Part shown: piece by piece, positions 1 through 8,193 of the stretch | How positions within the stretch are numbered: the first letter of the stretch is position 1 | Layout of the letters: each line of letters starts with the position of its first letter | Assembly (NCBI GenBank): GCA_019873725.1 | Contig: JAIOAS010000003.1 | Span: 1 to 48,656, forward strand | DNA length: 48,656 bases | Direction: 5' to 3' | Source of the DNA: Chloroflexota bacterium | GTDB lineage: Bacteria; Chloroflexota; Anaerolineae; B4-G1; SLSP01 | Position numbers and translations under genes: made by a program | The notes under the pieces: model-generated | What the model was told of the DNA's origin: nothing | What the model saw: the letters and a program-made list of their open reading frames with translations, nothing else | Database searches by the model: none

Positions 1-106
1 TCAACTATGTGCTGAGCCGTCCCAAGTACACAATGTGCTGAGCCGTTCTCAAGAGTAACTGTCAACTATGTGCTGAGACTTTTAAAGTACACTATGTCCT
101 GAGACT
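1..106. repeat. Two tandem units (61-bp period) each with two ATGTGCTGAG motifs
   Basis: TCAACTATGTGCTGAG occurs at 1 and again at 62, each followed about 25 bp later by AAGTACAC and a second ATGTGCTGAG or ATGTCCTGAG. This gives four ten-base motifs in about 106 bp. Repeated short motifs of this kind resemble the multiple transposase-binding repeats at the ends of IS21-type elements, but no transposase lies in the window and the left side is cut by the window edge. A 14-base match (GTGCTGAGACTTTT) recurs at 22215-22228. The IS-end interpretation is inference only. Confidence 0.55.
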
Positions 107-111
107 AACCA

Positions 112-155
112 ATTACTCATTACCGATTACTCATTACTCATTACCGATTACTGTA
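112..155. repeat. Short-word repeat (TTACTCATTACCGA)
   Basis: The words ATTACTCATTACCGATTACTC recur two to three times immediately upstream of ftsQ. They belong to the same word family as the GGTAATGAGTAATGAGTAA block at 25546-25600. No coding content is seen. Confidence 0.6.
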
Positions 156-177
156 ACACAAAGACCGAGGCGACAAG

Positions 178-1083
178 ATGACCAAGAAACCGGAGCAACG
201 ACCCTATTATCGCACAGCCGCCTTGCTGGGCGCGCAACAGCAGCCATACGGCGGCCTGCGCCTGCCGGCACAACCGCGCGCGTCCGGTTATCGCGCTCGC
301 CGGTCGGAGCTACACCTGGCTATGCCGTGGAAGTTCATTGCGACGTTCGCGCTGATCGGCATGGCGGTGCTCTGGCTCCTGTTGGATAACCAATGGTATT
401 TGATGGGTGAAGATATTCGCGTGATCGGAGCCAGTTCCCCGGAAACGGCCAGGCAGGTAGCCATCGCCTCGGATTTGCTCGGCTGGCACGGCCTGCGCCT
501 GCGTCCCGCTGCTGCTACGACGGCGATCACAGCACAAGTGCCGGCCATCATCGCGGCCCAAGTCGAGTGCAATCGCTTCCCGGCGGAATGTGTCATCCGC
601 GTGCAGGAACGCGAGCCGGTCCTCAACTGGATCGCAGAACAGGGTGGCGGGCAAAACCTGGCCGCCACTACCACGGGTATCTATTGGATCGACGCCACGG
701 GCGTACTCATGCCCGCTCACGAAGTACGCGCCGGGCTACCCGTAGTGCGCGGTCCGCTGCCCGCTCTGGAAGAGAGCAGCAGCAGCCGTGAGCGCGTCGC
801 CGTGCTGGAGGGGGTAACGGCGTTGGCCGCTCTCGGCGTCGACTCGACAGCAGACGGAAACGGCCTGGAATACCACCCGGAGCGCGGCCTCATCTGGACC
901 GATCCTCAGGGCCGGCGGGTCGCTTTCGGTGTCGGAGCGAATATGGAAGCCAGATGGAACATCTACGTCACGCTCATCGCGCATCTGGAAGCGCGCGCCG
1001 CTGCCGGCAACGGCGTCTTCCCCTGGACGATCGACGTGCGCTTCCCGGAAGCTCCAACGTACTCACTCGAACGCTTGTGGTAA
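178..1083 (+). CDS. ftsQ: Cell division protein FtsQ/DivIB-like
   Basis: Bitopic division protein of 301 residues expected to link the early Z-ring to the septal peptidoglycan synthases. A basic cytoplasmic N-terminus (about residues 1-48) precedes one membrane helix (about 50-68, FIATFALIGMAVLWLLL). A POTRA-like segment follows (about 75-145, with IRVIGASSPETARQVAIAS) and then the FtsQ beta domain with the hallmark EREPVLNWI and YWIDATGVLMP stretches. ftsA begins 18 bp downstream, giving the usual dcw order ftsQ-ftsA-ftsZ. The upstream dcw genes (mur genes) are not visible because the window starts with repeats. The ribosome site is weak (CGAGGCGACAAG). The family call rests on domain layout and synteny. 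Confidence 0.88.
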   Translation: MTKKPEQRPYYRTAALLGAQQQPYGGLRLPAQPRASGYRARRSELHLAMPWKFIATFALIGMAVLWLLLDNQWYLMGEDIRVIGASSPETARQVAIASDLLGWHGLRLRPAAATTAITAQVPAIIAAQVECNRFPAECVIRVQEREPVLNWIAEQGGGQNLAATTTGIYWIDATGVLMPAHEVRAGLPVVRGPLPALEESSSSRERVAVLEGVTALAALGVDSTADGNGLEYHPERGLIWTDPQGRRVAFGVGANMEARWNIYVTLIAHLEARAAAGNGVFPWTIDVRFPEAPTYSLERLW

Positions 1084-1101
1084 GGTAAAGGGGGTGTTAA
1101 T

Positions 1102-2340
1102 GTGGAACGTTCGGTCGTAGGCATTGATATTGGCAGTCACCGCATCCTGGTTTTGGTGGGCGAAGTGCCGGAGAGCGTCGCCGCGGCGGGGGAAGGCACG
1201 CGCATCGTCGGCGTGGGCAGCGTCCCCAGCCGGGGCATCAAGAAAGGCGTCGTCGTCAATGTCGCCGAGGCGACCGCGGCCATCGCCGAAGCGGTAGAAC
1301 GCGCCGAGCAAAGCTCCGGCTACCAGATCGAGCGTGCTTATGTCGGCGTGACGGGGGCGCACATCAGCTCGCGCAACAGCCAGGGCGTGGTCGGCGTGGC
1401 GCGGCGCGACCGGGGCATCACGCCCGACGATGTGGATCGCGTCTTGGAGGCCGCCGGCGCCATCGTGCTGCCGCAGAACCAGGAATTGATCCACATCATT
1501 CCCCGCAGCTACACGGTGGACGGGCAACAGGGCGTGCGCGACCCGCTGGGGATGCACGGCTTTCGCCTGGAGGTCGAAGCCCACGTGGTGATGGGGTCGA
1601 GCACGGCGGTGCAGAACTTGCGCAAGTGCGTGCAAGGCGCGGGCATCGAGGTCAGCGAACTGGTGCTCACCGGGCTGGCATCGGGCAAGGCGATACTCTC
1701 GGACACGGAGAAGGAAATGGGTGTGGTGCTGGTCGATATTGGGGAAGGCACCACCGACATCGCCATCTTCATCGAGGGGACGGTATGGCACACGCGCTCA
1801 CTGGCGCTGGGCGGCGAATACATCACCAACGACATCGCCATCGGCCTGCGGCTGCCGCCTGAAGTCGCCGAACAGGTAAAGATTCACCACGGGCATGCGT
1901 TGGCGGCACAGGTCGCCGAAGAGGAACGCTTCACCATCTCCCCCTACGGCGAAGGCAGCCCGGTGGTGGTGCCCCGCTGGAAACTCGCGCAGATCGTCCA
2001 GGCGCGCTGCGAGGAAATTCTGGAAAACGTGCAGCAAGAGATCAAACGTTCCGGGTACGATGGCCTGCTGCCGGCGGGATTGGTGTTGTGCGGCGGAACG
2101 GCGCAGTTGCCGGGCCTGCGCGAGCTGGCGCGTGATATGTTCCAGTTGCCGGTGCAGATTGGCATCCCCAAAAATATCACTGGCCTGACCGATCAGGTCG
2201 TCAACCCGGCTGCCGCCGTCGCGGTTGGATTGGTGGAGTGGACGCCCATGTGGGAAGAAGGCGGTGGGGGATGGCGCACCGTGCGCATCCCATGGTGGAA
2301 ACGACTGGGGCCCTGGCTGAAGACATTGTTGCCGGGATGA
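1102..2340 (+). CDS. ftsA: Cell division protein FtsA (actin-like)
   Basis: Actin-fold ATPase that anchors FtsZ to the membrane; 412 residues, a normal length. Phosphate-1 loop VVGIDIGSHRILVLVGE lies at the N-terminus, the SHS2/1C subdomain follows, then the phosphate-2 loop VLVDIGEGTTDIAIF (one Gly of the usual GGGT is Glu) and the adenosine motif GLVLCGGTAQLPGL. The C-terminus ends in an amphipathic Trp- and Lys-rich helix (WWKRLGPWLKTLLPG) typical of the FtsA membrane-targeting sequence. The start is GTG at 1102 with AAAGGGGGTG just upstream; the encoded MERSVVGIDIG begins exactly where FtsA homologues do. It is the middle gene of ftsQ-ftsA-ftsZ. Confidence 0.95.
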   Translation: MERSVVGIDIGSHRILVLVGEVPESVAAAGEGTRIVGVGSVPSRGIKKGVVVNVAEATAAIAEAVERAEQSSGYQIERAYVGVTGAHISSRNSQGVVGVARRDRGITPDDVDRVLEAAGAIVLPQNQELIHIIPRSYTVDGQQGVRDPLGMHGFRLEVEAHVVMGSSTAVQNLRKCVQGAGIEVSELVLTGLASGKAILSDTEKEMGVVLVDIGEGTTDIAIFIEGTVWHTRSLALGGEYITNDIAIGLRLPPEVAEQVKIHHGHALAAQVAEEERFTISPYGEGSPVVVPRWKLAQIVQARCEEILENVQQEIKRSGYDGLLPAGLVLCGGTAQLPGLRELARDMFQLPVQIGIPKNITGLTDQVVNPAAAVAVGLVEWTPMWEEGGGGWRTVRIPWWKRLGPWLKTLLPG

Positions 2341-2437
2341 GGGGTAAAGAGTAAAGAGTGATGAGTAAAGAGTGATGGAAAGAAAACTCATTTCTCATTT
2401 CTCATTTCTCATTTCTCATTTCTCACTTTGTAATTTC
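2341..2437. repeat. Inverted short-word repeat between ftsA and ftsZ
   Basis: GAGTAAAGAGTGATGAGTAAAGAGTGATGG is followed by five copies of CTCATTTCTCATTT-type words, so the two halves can pair imperfectly as a long hairpin. The same GAGTAAAGA/TCTTTACTC vocabulary appears between pgk and tpiA (24190-24355). It could attenuate or stabilise the ftsA-ftsZ transcript; no promoter is obvious. Confidence 0.6.
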
Positions 2438-2519
2438 TGTTGTTCAGAAGGAAGGGGTAACAATGAATTATAGGAGCTTGTCATCACAACGGAAAACATA
2501 TTTTGATGGAGGTGCGACT

Positions 2520-3626
2520 ATGGGTAACAAGGGAGAGAACTTTGCTCAGATCCGCGTCGTTGGCGTGGGGGGCGGCGGTAGCAACGCCGTCAATCGGATG
2601 ATTGCCGAGGGGCTTCAGGGCGTGGATTTCATCGCCGTGAACACCGACGCGCAAGCCCTGATGTTGTGCAATGCGCCCAAGCTGCTGCGCATCGGCGACA
2701 CGGTCACACGCGGGCTGGGCGCAGGCGGGAACCCCGAGGAAGGCCGCAAAGCTGCCGAGGAATCGCAAGACGAAATCCGCGACATGCTGCAAGGCTCCGA
2801 CATGGTCTTCGTGACCGCCGGGATGGGGGGCGGCACCGGCACGGGCGCGGCGCCGATCATCGCCCGCATTGCCAAAGAGGAGCTGAAGGCCCTCACCATC
2901 GGCGTGGTGACGCGCCCCTTCCAGTTCGAAGGCGCCAAGCGCGCCCGCTCGGCTGCCGAAGGCATCGAGGCCCTCAAGCAAGTGGTCGACACCCTCATCG
3001 TCATCCCCAACGACCGCCTGCTGGAGATCACGGAGAAGCGCGTCTCGCTGACCGATGCGTTCCGCGTAGCCGACGACGTGCTGCGCCAGGGCATCCAGGG
3101 CATCACCGAAGTCATCACCGTGCCCGGCCTGATCAACCTGGACTTCGCCGACGTGAAGGCGATCATGCAGGAAGGCGGGGCCGCGTTGATGGCGGTGGGA
3201 AGAGCCGCGGGTGAAAATCGTGCGCTCGAAGCCGCGCAGCAGGCCATCTCCAGCCGCCTGCTGGACATCACCATCGATGGGGCGCGGGGCATCCTCTTCA
3301 ACATCACCGGTGGCGAAAACCTGACCCTCTACGAAGTCAACGAAGCCGCATCGGTCATCCGCGAGACGGCGCACCCCGACGTCAACCTGATCTTCGGGGC
3401 CGTCATCGACAAGGCCATGGCCGACGAAGTGCGCATCACCGTCATTGCCACGGGCTTCGATGGCGATGAGCGCCCGGAGCGGATGCGTGTGGTGCAGCCG
3501 CAGTCGCGCCGCGCTGAGACGCACGATCTGTTCAGCGCCCGCGTCGATGCCGTCGCGGCTGCCGCAACGCACAGCGTCATCGACCGCGACAACATCGAAA
3601 TCCCGGCATTTTTGCGGCGTCGGTAA
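2520..3626 (+). CDS. ftsZ: Cell division GTPase FtsZ
   Basis: Tubulin-like GTPase that forms the cytokinetic ring. The N-terminal nucleotide loop [15 protein letters not shown], the tubulin signature [12 protein letters not shown] (GTP phosphates) and the T7-loop segment [11 protein letters not shown] are all present, and the conserved C-terminal peptide [11 protein letters not shown] that binds FtsA is intact. I place the start at ATG 2520, preceded by GGAGGTG at 2508-2514. An in-frame ATG at 2463 with GAAGGGG upstream would add 19 unusual residues. From 2520 the protein is 368 residues, within the normal range. It is separated from ftsA by an inverted repeat and followed by a perfect short hairpin. 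Confidence 0.96.
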   Translation: MGNKGENFAQIRVVGVGGGGSNAVNRMIAEGLQGVDFIAVNTDAQALMLCNAPKLLRIGDTVTRGLGAGGNPEEGRKAAEESQDEIRDMLQGSDMVFVTAGMGGGTGTGAAPIIARIAKEELKALTIGVVTRPFQFEGAKRARSAAEGIEALKQVVDTLIVIPNDRLLEITEKRVSLTDAFRVADDVLRQGIQGITEVITVPGLINLDFADVKAIMQEGGAALMAVGRAAGENRALEAAQQAISSRLLDITIDGARGILFNITGGENLTLYEVNEAASVIRETAHPDVNLIFGAVIDKAMADEVRITVIATGFDGDERPERMRVVQPQSRRAETHDLFSARVDAVAAAATHSVIDRDNIEIPAFLRRR

Positions 3627-3642
3627 GCAGCAGTATACGGTG

Positions 3643-3662
3643 CGGCTCCGAAGACGGAGCCG
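3643..3662 (+). terminator. Hairpin after ftsZ, possible terminator
   Basis: Perfect 8-bp stem CGGCTCCG/CGGAGCCG with an AAGA loop, 17 bp after the ftsZ stop. There is no T tract, so it may be a transcript-stabilising hairpin instead of an intrinsic terminator. Confidence 0.35.
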
Positions 3663-3703
3663 GGAAAGCAGCCAGGGCGCGAAGCTTTGCGTGCCGGCTT
3701 GTC

Positions 3704-3756
3704 CAGACCTGACAGGTCTTCAGCAAACCAGGAGTTTGCATGACCTGTCAGGTCTG
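3704..3756. repeat. 15-bp inverted repeat (CAGACCTGACAGGTC)
   Basis: CAGACCTGACAGGTC at 3704-3718 is perfectly inverted at 3742-3756, and each arm is itself almost palindromic (GACCTG-A-CAGGTC). It lies 80 bp after ftsZ. It could work as a terminator-like element or be another dispersed palindrome. Confidence 0.6.
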
Positions 3757-3774
3757 AAGCGTCACTGAACCAGT

Positions 3775-3802
3775 TTGACCATTTCCCCATTTCCTCTATA
3801 CT
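3775..3802 (+). promoter_or_regulatory. Sigma-70-type promoter, TTGACC-16-TATACT
   Basis: TTGACC at 3775-3780 and TATACT at 3797-3802 are separated by 16 bp. Transcription would begin near 3809, about 190 bp before the next gene start, leaving an unusually long leader. The gene originally served may have been replaced by the AT-rich gene at 4001. Confidence 0.55.
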
Positions 3803-4000
3803 TACCCCTACAATAAAGAGCACCCTCGCTCCGAACAAAGGCACCGCAATCCGATCAGGTGACGCAACCACCTAACTGGCTCCGAACTGTGGGTTTAGCG
3901 CACTTCGCGCTATCCGACCAACGCCGCGCCGCCTGGTAAAGCACTGGCGATGCGTTTGCGTTATGTCCCTAGTCCATTGAGGAGAGCCGGAGGTAAACCT

Positions 4001-4549
4001 ATGGACACTATAAAAAAACACTGGAAGCTGATTTCAGCGGTTTTTGTACTAGGCTTTGCACTTGCTACTTTGGCATGGGCATTCTGCATTGTGCCAACCT
4101 CGATCAGCATATTTGGCTTTGAGTACGCTCTTCCTGATTGTCCAAGAACTCAGAAGGATCTTTGCCGTGAGTATGGATTTGAAATTGATGAGCCACAGGG
4201 CGGATACATCCTTGCCGATGGACAGGTCCGTATAAATGGTTCAGTTAAAGAACTACCGCCGTATGGGAGCGCATGGTTGATGACAATAGCAGATAGTAAT
4301 CCTGTGTCATATTGGCCGCAAACCAGGATAAGAGTTGATCCTACATCGAGGAAATGGAATGGTGTCATTTATTCATCATACGATGTCAAAGTCGCGGTAG
4401 TGATGTTGGGAGATGATGGGAAGATACTCTTTGATTACTTCTCACATGTAGTTGACACAGCGATAAGAAATAATGCGCCCTATCCCGGTTTTGATCAACT
4501 AACCAAAGATGTCCAGACGTGTGTTGAGGTCGAAGTAAGGCGTCAATAG
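4001..4549 (+). CDS. Orphan membrane-anchored protein, AT-rich
   Basis: Unrecognised 182-residue protein. A short basic N-terminus (MDTIKKHWK) leads into one hydrophobic helix at about residues 10-30, so it is probably membrane-anchored or secreted. The rest is mostly beta-type sequence with three cysteines after the helix. The central part (VRINGSVKELPPYGSAWLMT, then YWPQ and RKWNG) resembles a small beta-sandwich module but I cannot name it. I chose the ATG at 4001 because GGAGGT sits 7 bp upstream; a longer form starting at 3950 has no ribosome site. Base composition is clearly more AT-rich than flanking genes, which suggests recent acquisition. It is flanked by degraded sequence. Confidence 0.7.
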   Translation: MDTIKKHWKLISAVFVLGFALATLAWAFCIVPTSISIFGFEYALPDCPRTQKDLCREYGFEIDEPQGGYILADGQVRINGSVKELPPYGSAWLMTIADSNPVSYWPQTRIRVDPTSRKWNGVIYSSYDVKVAVVMLGDDGKILFDYFSHVVDTAIRNNAPYPGFDQLTKDVQTCVEVEVRRQ

Positions 4550-4567
4550 CCCTGCTGGAAGACAATT

Positions 4568-4764
4568 ACTTGTCCCGCAGACGAACTCGACGCTTTTTTC
4601 GCCTACCTCTACCGCCTCACCCACGATGACCTCGAACACATCCTGACCACCTTCCCCCTTGTCTTCCCCAACGACGCCGTCGACTCCGCAAAAAAGTCAC
4701 CCTACTTCAGGTGGATGACGCCTTCAATGATATGGTCACGGACCTCGCTCGGGCCGGCCTCTGA
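4568..4764 (+). pseudogene. C-terminal remnant of a restriction-modification enzyme, frameshifted
   Basis: Reading from 4571 gives CPADELDAFFAYLYRLTHDD followed by LEHILTTFPLVF. This strongly resembles the C-terminal segment found in Type IIG/Eco57I-like restriction-modification proteins (ELDALVAHLYGLT..., YILxTFP). After an A6 run at 4690-4695 the sense reading moves to another frame (KKVTLLQVDDAFNDMVTDLA), which ends at TGA 4762-4764. No start codon or N-terminal methylase domain is present. I read this as a decayed fragment; the family assignment is from motif memory and moderately sure. The second part could come from a different gene. Confidence 0.5.
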
Positions 4765-4881
4765 CTGTGTCCGCCGATGCCAGACACCACGGCATCGTGA
4801 TCGGAGGCCGGCATAGCTTCGGGGAATTACTTTTACGAACCCTAAGCTTCCCGAAAAGTCAGAGCAAAACGCCCGTTTCCG

Positions 4882-4890
4882 TGGTATAAT
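4882..4890 (+). promoter_or_regulatory. Extended -10 promoter (TGGTATAAT) for the ABC exporter
   Basis: TATAAT at 4885-4890 is preceded by TG with one base between, the extended -10 form that needs no strong -35. It lies 29 bp before the ATG at 4920, with GGAAGGA in between as ribosome site. Confidence 0.65.
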
Positions 4891-4919
4891 TCCTCTATAT
4901 ACCGTGGAAGGATAACGGC

Positions 4920-5894
4920 ATGATCGAGATCGAAGGGTTGACGAAGGCATTTGACACACTGGTGGCCGTGGACAACGTCACGTTAACGGTCCGGCCGGGC
5001 GAAGTGCTGGCCCTGTTAGGGCCTAACGGCGCCGGCAAAACGACGACGGTGCGCATGCTCTCCGCCATTCTCAAACCCACCGCCGGGCGGGCGCGCGTCG
5101 CCGGATATGATGTAGCCACCCAGGGAGACGCCGTGCGGCGCAATGTCGGGATGCTCACCGAAGCGCCCGGCCTCTACAGCCGGATGACCGGGCGTGAATA
5201 CCTGGATTTCTTCGGCCAATTGCGCCAGATTCCCACCCCTGAACGGCATAAACGCATCAACGAGCTTGCCGAATGGTTCAAAATCACGCCCGCAGCCAAG
5301 ACCAGGCCCACGGGAAATCAGAAGGATGCGCTGGACCGCCGTCTGGGCGAATACTCCAAAGGCATGGCCCAGAAGATCGCGCTGATCCGCACGCTGCTCC
5401 ACGATCCGCCGGTGCTGTTGCTCGACGAGCCGACCTCCGCGATGGATCCGGCCAGCGCGCGGTTGGTGCGCGACACCATCGCGCAACTGCGCAACGATGC
5501 CCACCGCGCCATCATCCTCTGTACCCACAACCTGCCGGAGGCCGAGGAACTGGCCGACCGCATTGCGATCATCCGCCAGGGACGCATCGTGGAACAGGAT
5601 GCTACGCCCGCGCTCAAAGCACGCTTGCTCGGACCGGCGCTGATGGAAATCCGCCTGGCCCACCCTTCACAAAACGGGATCGTGACGTTGATCGAGCGTA
5701 CCATCGCCGGCTACGGGGCACAAGTGCAAGATGCAGGTGAGAACTGGGTCCGCTACAGCACGCCCGATCCGGCCGTCACCAACCCCGCCCTGCTGCAGGC
5801 ACTCATCGCCTCCGGGGTCGCCGTGATGACCTTGAGCGAGGTTACCCAAAGCCTGGAAGCCGTCTACCTGCGGGCGGTGGAGGGAGACGTATGA
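4920..5894 (+). CDS. ABC transporter ATP-binding protein (NatA/DrrA-like)
   Basis: ATPase subunit of a two-component exporter, 324 residues. Walker A GPNGAGKT is at about residues 34-41, the signature is the SKGM variant (EYSKGMAQKIAL) common in NatA/DrrA-type exporters instead of LSGGQ, Walker B with the catalytic Glu is PPVLLLDEPTSAMDP, and the switch His follows in ILCTHNLPEAEELADRI. A C-terminal extension of about 100 residues is typical of this group. The stop overlaps the next start (ATGA at 5891-5894), so it is translationally coupled to its permease. Substrate unknown; the family includes sodium, antibiotic and copper (NosF-type) exporters. Confidence 0.9.
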   Translation: MIEIEGLTKAFDTLVAVDNVTLTVRPGEVLALLGPNGAGKTTTVRMLSAILKPTAGRARVAGYDVATQGDAVRRNVGMLTEAPGLYSRMTGREYLDFFGQLRQIPTPERHKRINELAEWFKITPAAKTRPTGNQKDALDRRLGEYSKGMAQKIALIRTLLHDPPVLLLDEPTSAMDPASARLVRDTIAQLRNDAHRAIILCTHNLPEAEELADRIAIIRQGRIVEQDATPALKARLLGPALMEIRLAHPSQNGIVTLIERTIAGYGAQVQDAGENWVRYSTPDPAVTNPALLQALIASGVAVMTLSEVTQSLEAVYLRAVEGDV

Positions 5895-7387
5895 ACATCG
5901 AAGCACGCATCACGTCAACACCTGCCGCGCCAACGAGGTTCTCTGCCATCTGGCAACGGATGCACTCCGCGTGGTGGCCGGCGTGGGTCATTTTCCGGCG
6001 GGAGATCAGGGATACGCTACGCGACTGGCGCATCGTGCTGCCCATCGTTATCCTGGTGGTCGGGTTTCCGTTTCTGGCAAATTTCGCCGCCAACCGGGGA
6101 TTGACGTTCGTCAATCAATACGGCGCGTCGTTAATCATCGAACGCCTTTTACCGTCCTTAATGTTGGTGGTGGGCTTCTTCCCCAGCTCCTTTTCCCTGG
6201 TGATCGCGCTGGAAACCTTCGCCGGTGAAAAAGAACGCCGCAGTCTGGAATCCCTGTTGGCGACGCCGCTGACCGATCTACAGCTCTACGTGGGCAAACT
6301 GCTCGCAGCGACCACCCCGCCTGTCCTGGCCAGCTACGTGGGGATAGGGAGCTACTTGCTGCTGATAGGCTTTACGCTGGACTGGTGGCCGCCCCTTTCG
6401 CTGTTGCTGGTGTCGATGACGCTGTCCACGGTGCAATCGCTGGTGATGGTCTCCGGCGCGGTGATCGTCTCCAGCCAATCCACCAGTGTGCGGGCGGCCA
6501 ATCTCCTGGCGAGCTTCATCATCATCCCGATGGCCTTCGTGTTGCAGGCCGAGGCCAGTCTGCTGCTCTTCGCCGACTACACCGTCCTCTGGTTGATCGC
6601 GTTATGCATGGTGGTGGTGAATGTGCTGCTGATCCGCCTGGGCACCCACGTGTTCAACCGCGAGCAACTGTTGGGCCGGGATATCGACGAACTGAACCTG
6701 CAGCACGCCTGGCAGGTGTTTTGGGAGGCCGCCTGGCCGCATCACGGGCTGAAAGCGCTGTATACCCGCGAGATTCCCGCCATCATCCGCGGGATGCGTC
6801 CCGAACTGCTGATCACCGTGCTGGTCATCCTGGTGGGCGGCATGATTGTCGGCGTCTGGGGCATACAACGTTTTCCATTGCCGGCAGAGGCATTTGATCT
6901 GTCTCAGGTTCAGAACCTGGAGACTATCGGCTCGATCGTCTCGCAGAGTGGGCTTTTAACGTCTTTCTCACCGTGGGCTATCTTTTACAACAATGCGCGC
7001 GCATTGCTGGTCGCCGGGGGAGCGGCGTTGATTTCGTTGGGCATCCTGGCACTTTTGCTGCTGATGGCCCCGGTCGCCATCATCGTCTACGTTGTCGGGC
7101 AGATCGGAGGGATCGGCATCAACCCGTGGCTGTTTCTGGCAGTCACCGTGCTGCCGCATGGCATCGTAGAACTACCGGCAGCCATTCTGGCAACAGCGCA
7201 GGCCATGCGGATGGGGGATGTGATGCTCGCGCCGCCCGAAGAAGGCGGGGGAGTCGACGGGATTCTGCGCGAAAGCGGGCGCTTCATCAAGCTCTTCATG
7301 GGGGCGGTGATACCGCTGTTGTTGATCGCAGCCTGGATTGAGGCGCGGATTACGCCTCACTTGCTGCTCAATTTCCTGGGGAGATAA
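5891..7387 (+). CDS. ABC-2 type transporter permease
   Basis: Membrane partner of the upstream ATPase, 498 residues. The N-terminal cytoplasmic helix carries a FRREIRDTLRDWRIVL stretch typical of ABC-2 permeases. It is followed by roughly ten to twelve hydrophobic segments, with the family-like GEKERRSLESLLATPLTDLQLYVGK coupling segment after the second helix. The C-terminal half contains a second permease-like set with a stage-II-sporulation-M-like look (NNARALLVAGGAAL, LPHGIVELPAAIL), suggesting an ABC-2 core joined to a SpoIIM-like domain. Start at the ATGA overlap, with GGAGGGAG just upstream. The exported substrate cannot be read from sequence. Confidence 0.85.
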   Translation: MNIEARITSTPAAPTRFSAIWQRMHSAWWPAWVIFRREIRDTLRDWRIVLPIVILVVGFPFLANFAANRGLTFVNQYGASLIIERLLPSLMLVVGFFPSSFSLVIALETFAGEKERRSLESLLATPLTDLQLYVGKLLAATTPPVLASYVGIGSYLLLIGFTLDWWPPLSLLLVSMTLSTVQSLVMVSGAVIVSSQSTSVRAANLLASFIIIPMAFVLQAEASLLLFADYTVLWLIALCMVVVNVLLIRLGTHVFNREQLLGRDIDELNLQHAWQVFWEAAWPHHGLKALYTREIPAIIRGMRPELLITVLVILVGGMIVGVWGIQRFPLPAEAFDLSQVQNLETIGSIVSQSGLLTSFSPWAIFYNNARALLVAGGAALISLGILALLLLMAPVAIIVYVVGQIGGIGINPWLFLAVTVLPHGIVELPAAILATAQAMRMGDVMLAPPEEGGGVDGILRESGRFIKLFMGAVIPLLLIAAWIEARITPHLLLNFLGR

Positions 7388-7422
7388 CGGCGGGCTCAGA
7401 AATCGAAAATTAAAAAGCCGGG

Positions 7423-7467
7423 ATCGGTGATTAGGCTCAGAACGGCTGCTAATTCCTAATCACCGAT
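7423..7467. repeat. 13-bp perfect inverted repeat between convergent genes
   Basis: ATCGGTGATTAGG at 7423-7435 is inverted at 7455-7467. It lies between two convergent genes and contributes the stop codon and last residues of the minus-strand 77-residue protein. A two-way terminator role is plausible. The words match the CCTAATCACTGATGACCGG block at 25660-25680. Confidence 0.6.
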
Positions 7468-7689
7468 GACCGTTGACTGACTACGCCCCCCCTTTTCTTC
7501 TATTGCCCGGCACGTGGCGTGGAGGTAAGCAAAGTCTCCCATCGGGGGAACCAGCTCTTGTACTTCGATGATCTCGCACATTTGCTCATCCAACTCGATG
7601 TGCTGGCCTACCTGAGGCGCCTGCTCCTGATTGATCACCATGCCGCGATGCTGCCCACCCACGATGACATAACTGACCTTGTAAATCAT
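7456..7689 (-). CDS. Small conserved-looking hypothetical protein (77 aa)
   Basis: Unrecognised soluble protein. The sequence is mostly beta (KVSYVIVGGQHRGMVIN, IELDEQMCEIIEVQELVPP) and could be a small barrel. Its ATG overlaps the stop of the cNMP-binding gene by four bases and GGGAGG lies just upstream, so the two are translated together and probably act together. The last residues (STVIGD) are encoded by an intergenic inverted repeat, which may have replaced the original C-terminus. Confidence 0.65.
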   Translation of the reverse strand: MIYKVSYVIVGGQHRGMVINQEQAPQVGQHIELDEQMCEIIEVQELVPPMGDFAYLHATCRAIEEKGGRSQSTVIGD

Positions 7690-8150
7690 AGGTTCCCTCC
7701 CCCTTTGGGCAGCGCGCTCGTCAAATTCCGAATGCGGAGCTTGAAGGCCAGATCACGAGCAATGTTGAAGAGCATCCGGTAGCCTACCCGGCTCTCCTTG
7801 TCCCAAAACGCTAATAAATCATCGCGGCTGAACGTCAGCAGCGTTGCCTCAGGCGATAGACAGCGAATCGTCGCAGAGCGGGGACCGGCATCCAACAACG
7901 ACATCTCACCGAAGCTCTGTCCCGCTCCCAAAATGATGAGGCTGGTGGTATTCTCGGTCAACTCAGAGACAACCTCTACCTGCCCCTTCAGCACCACATA
8001 GACAGCGGTACTTTGCTCGCCCTCTTTCAAGATGATATCCCCGCGGTGAAATACCGAGACCTGCCCCACCGCCGCCAGCGCCGTCAACTGCGCTTCACTC
8101 AATCCCGTAAAGAGTTCGGCAATACGTAAAACCGAAGGCGTTATTTCCAT
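7686..8150 (-). CDS. Cyclic-nucleotide-binding-domain protein (CRP N-domain only)
   Basis: A 154-residue protein consisting of a CRP/FNR-type cNMP-binding beta-roll without a DNA-binding helix-turn-helix. The phosphate-binding cassette is recognisable as SFGEMSLLDAGPRSATIRC, and the upstream strands GDIILKEGEQSTAVYVVLKGQVEVV fit the fold. I start it at ATG 8150, where GGAGGAG precedes by 6 bp; nine extra residues upstream are possible. Its role is probably a ligand-sensing partner for another protein, perhaps the overlapping 77-residue product. Confidence 0.85.
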   Translation of the reverse strand: MEITPSVLRIAELFTGLSEAQLTALAAVGQVSVFHRGDIILKEGEQSTAVYVVLKGQVEVVSELTENTTSLIILGAGQSFGEMSLLDAGPRSATIRCLSPEATLLTFSRDDLLAFWDKESRVGYRMLFNIARDLAFKLRIRNLTSALPKGGGNL

Positions 8151-8193
8151 ATAAGCTCCTCCATCCCAAAACAGCAAACAATCCTATACCTTT

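Noticed and set aside
2463-2519. Upstream ATG for ftsZ
   Set aside because: The extra 19 residues do not resemble FtsZ N-termini, and ATG 2520 has a better placed GGAGGTG. It remains a minor possibility.
2484-3572. Long antisense ORF opposite ftsZ, and similar ORFs opposite other GC-rich genes
   Set aside because: They are mirror images of codon bias in GC-rich genes, lack ribosome sites and resemble no family.
3870-3966. Integron attC-like site (ACCTAAC ... GTTATGT) upstream of the AT-rich gene
   Set aside because: The outer boxes match with one mismatch, but inner boxes do not pair, the site is upstream and not downstream of the gene, and no integrase is seen.
4547-4764. Read-through of TAG joining the AT-rich gene with the downstream fragment
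   Set aside because: The frame is shared, but composition and sequence character change abruptly at the stop, so two unrelated pieces are more likely.
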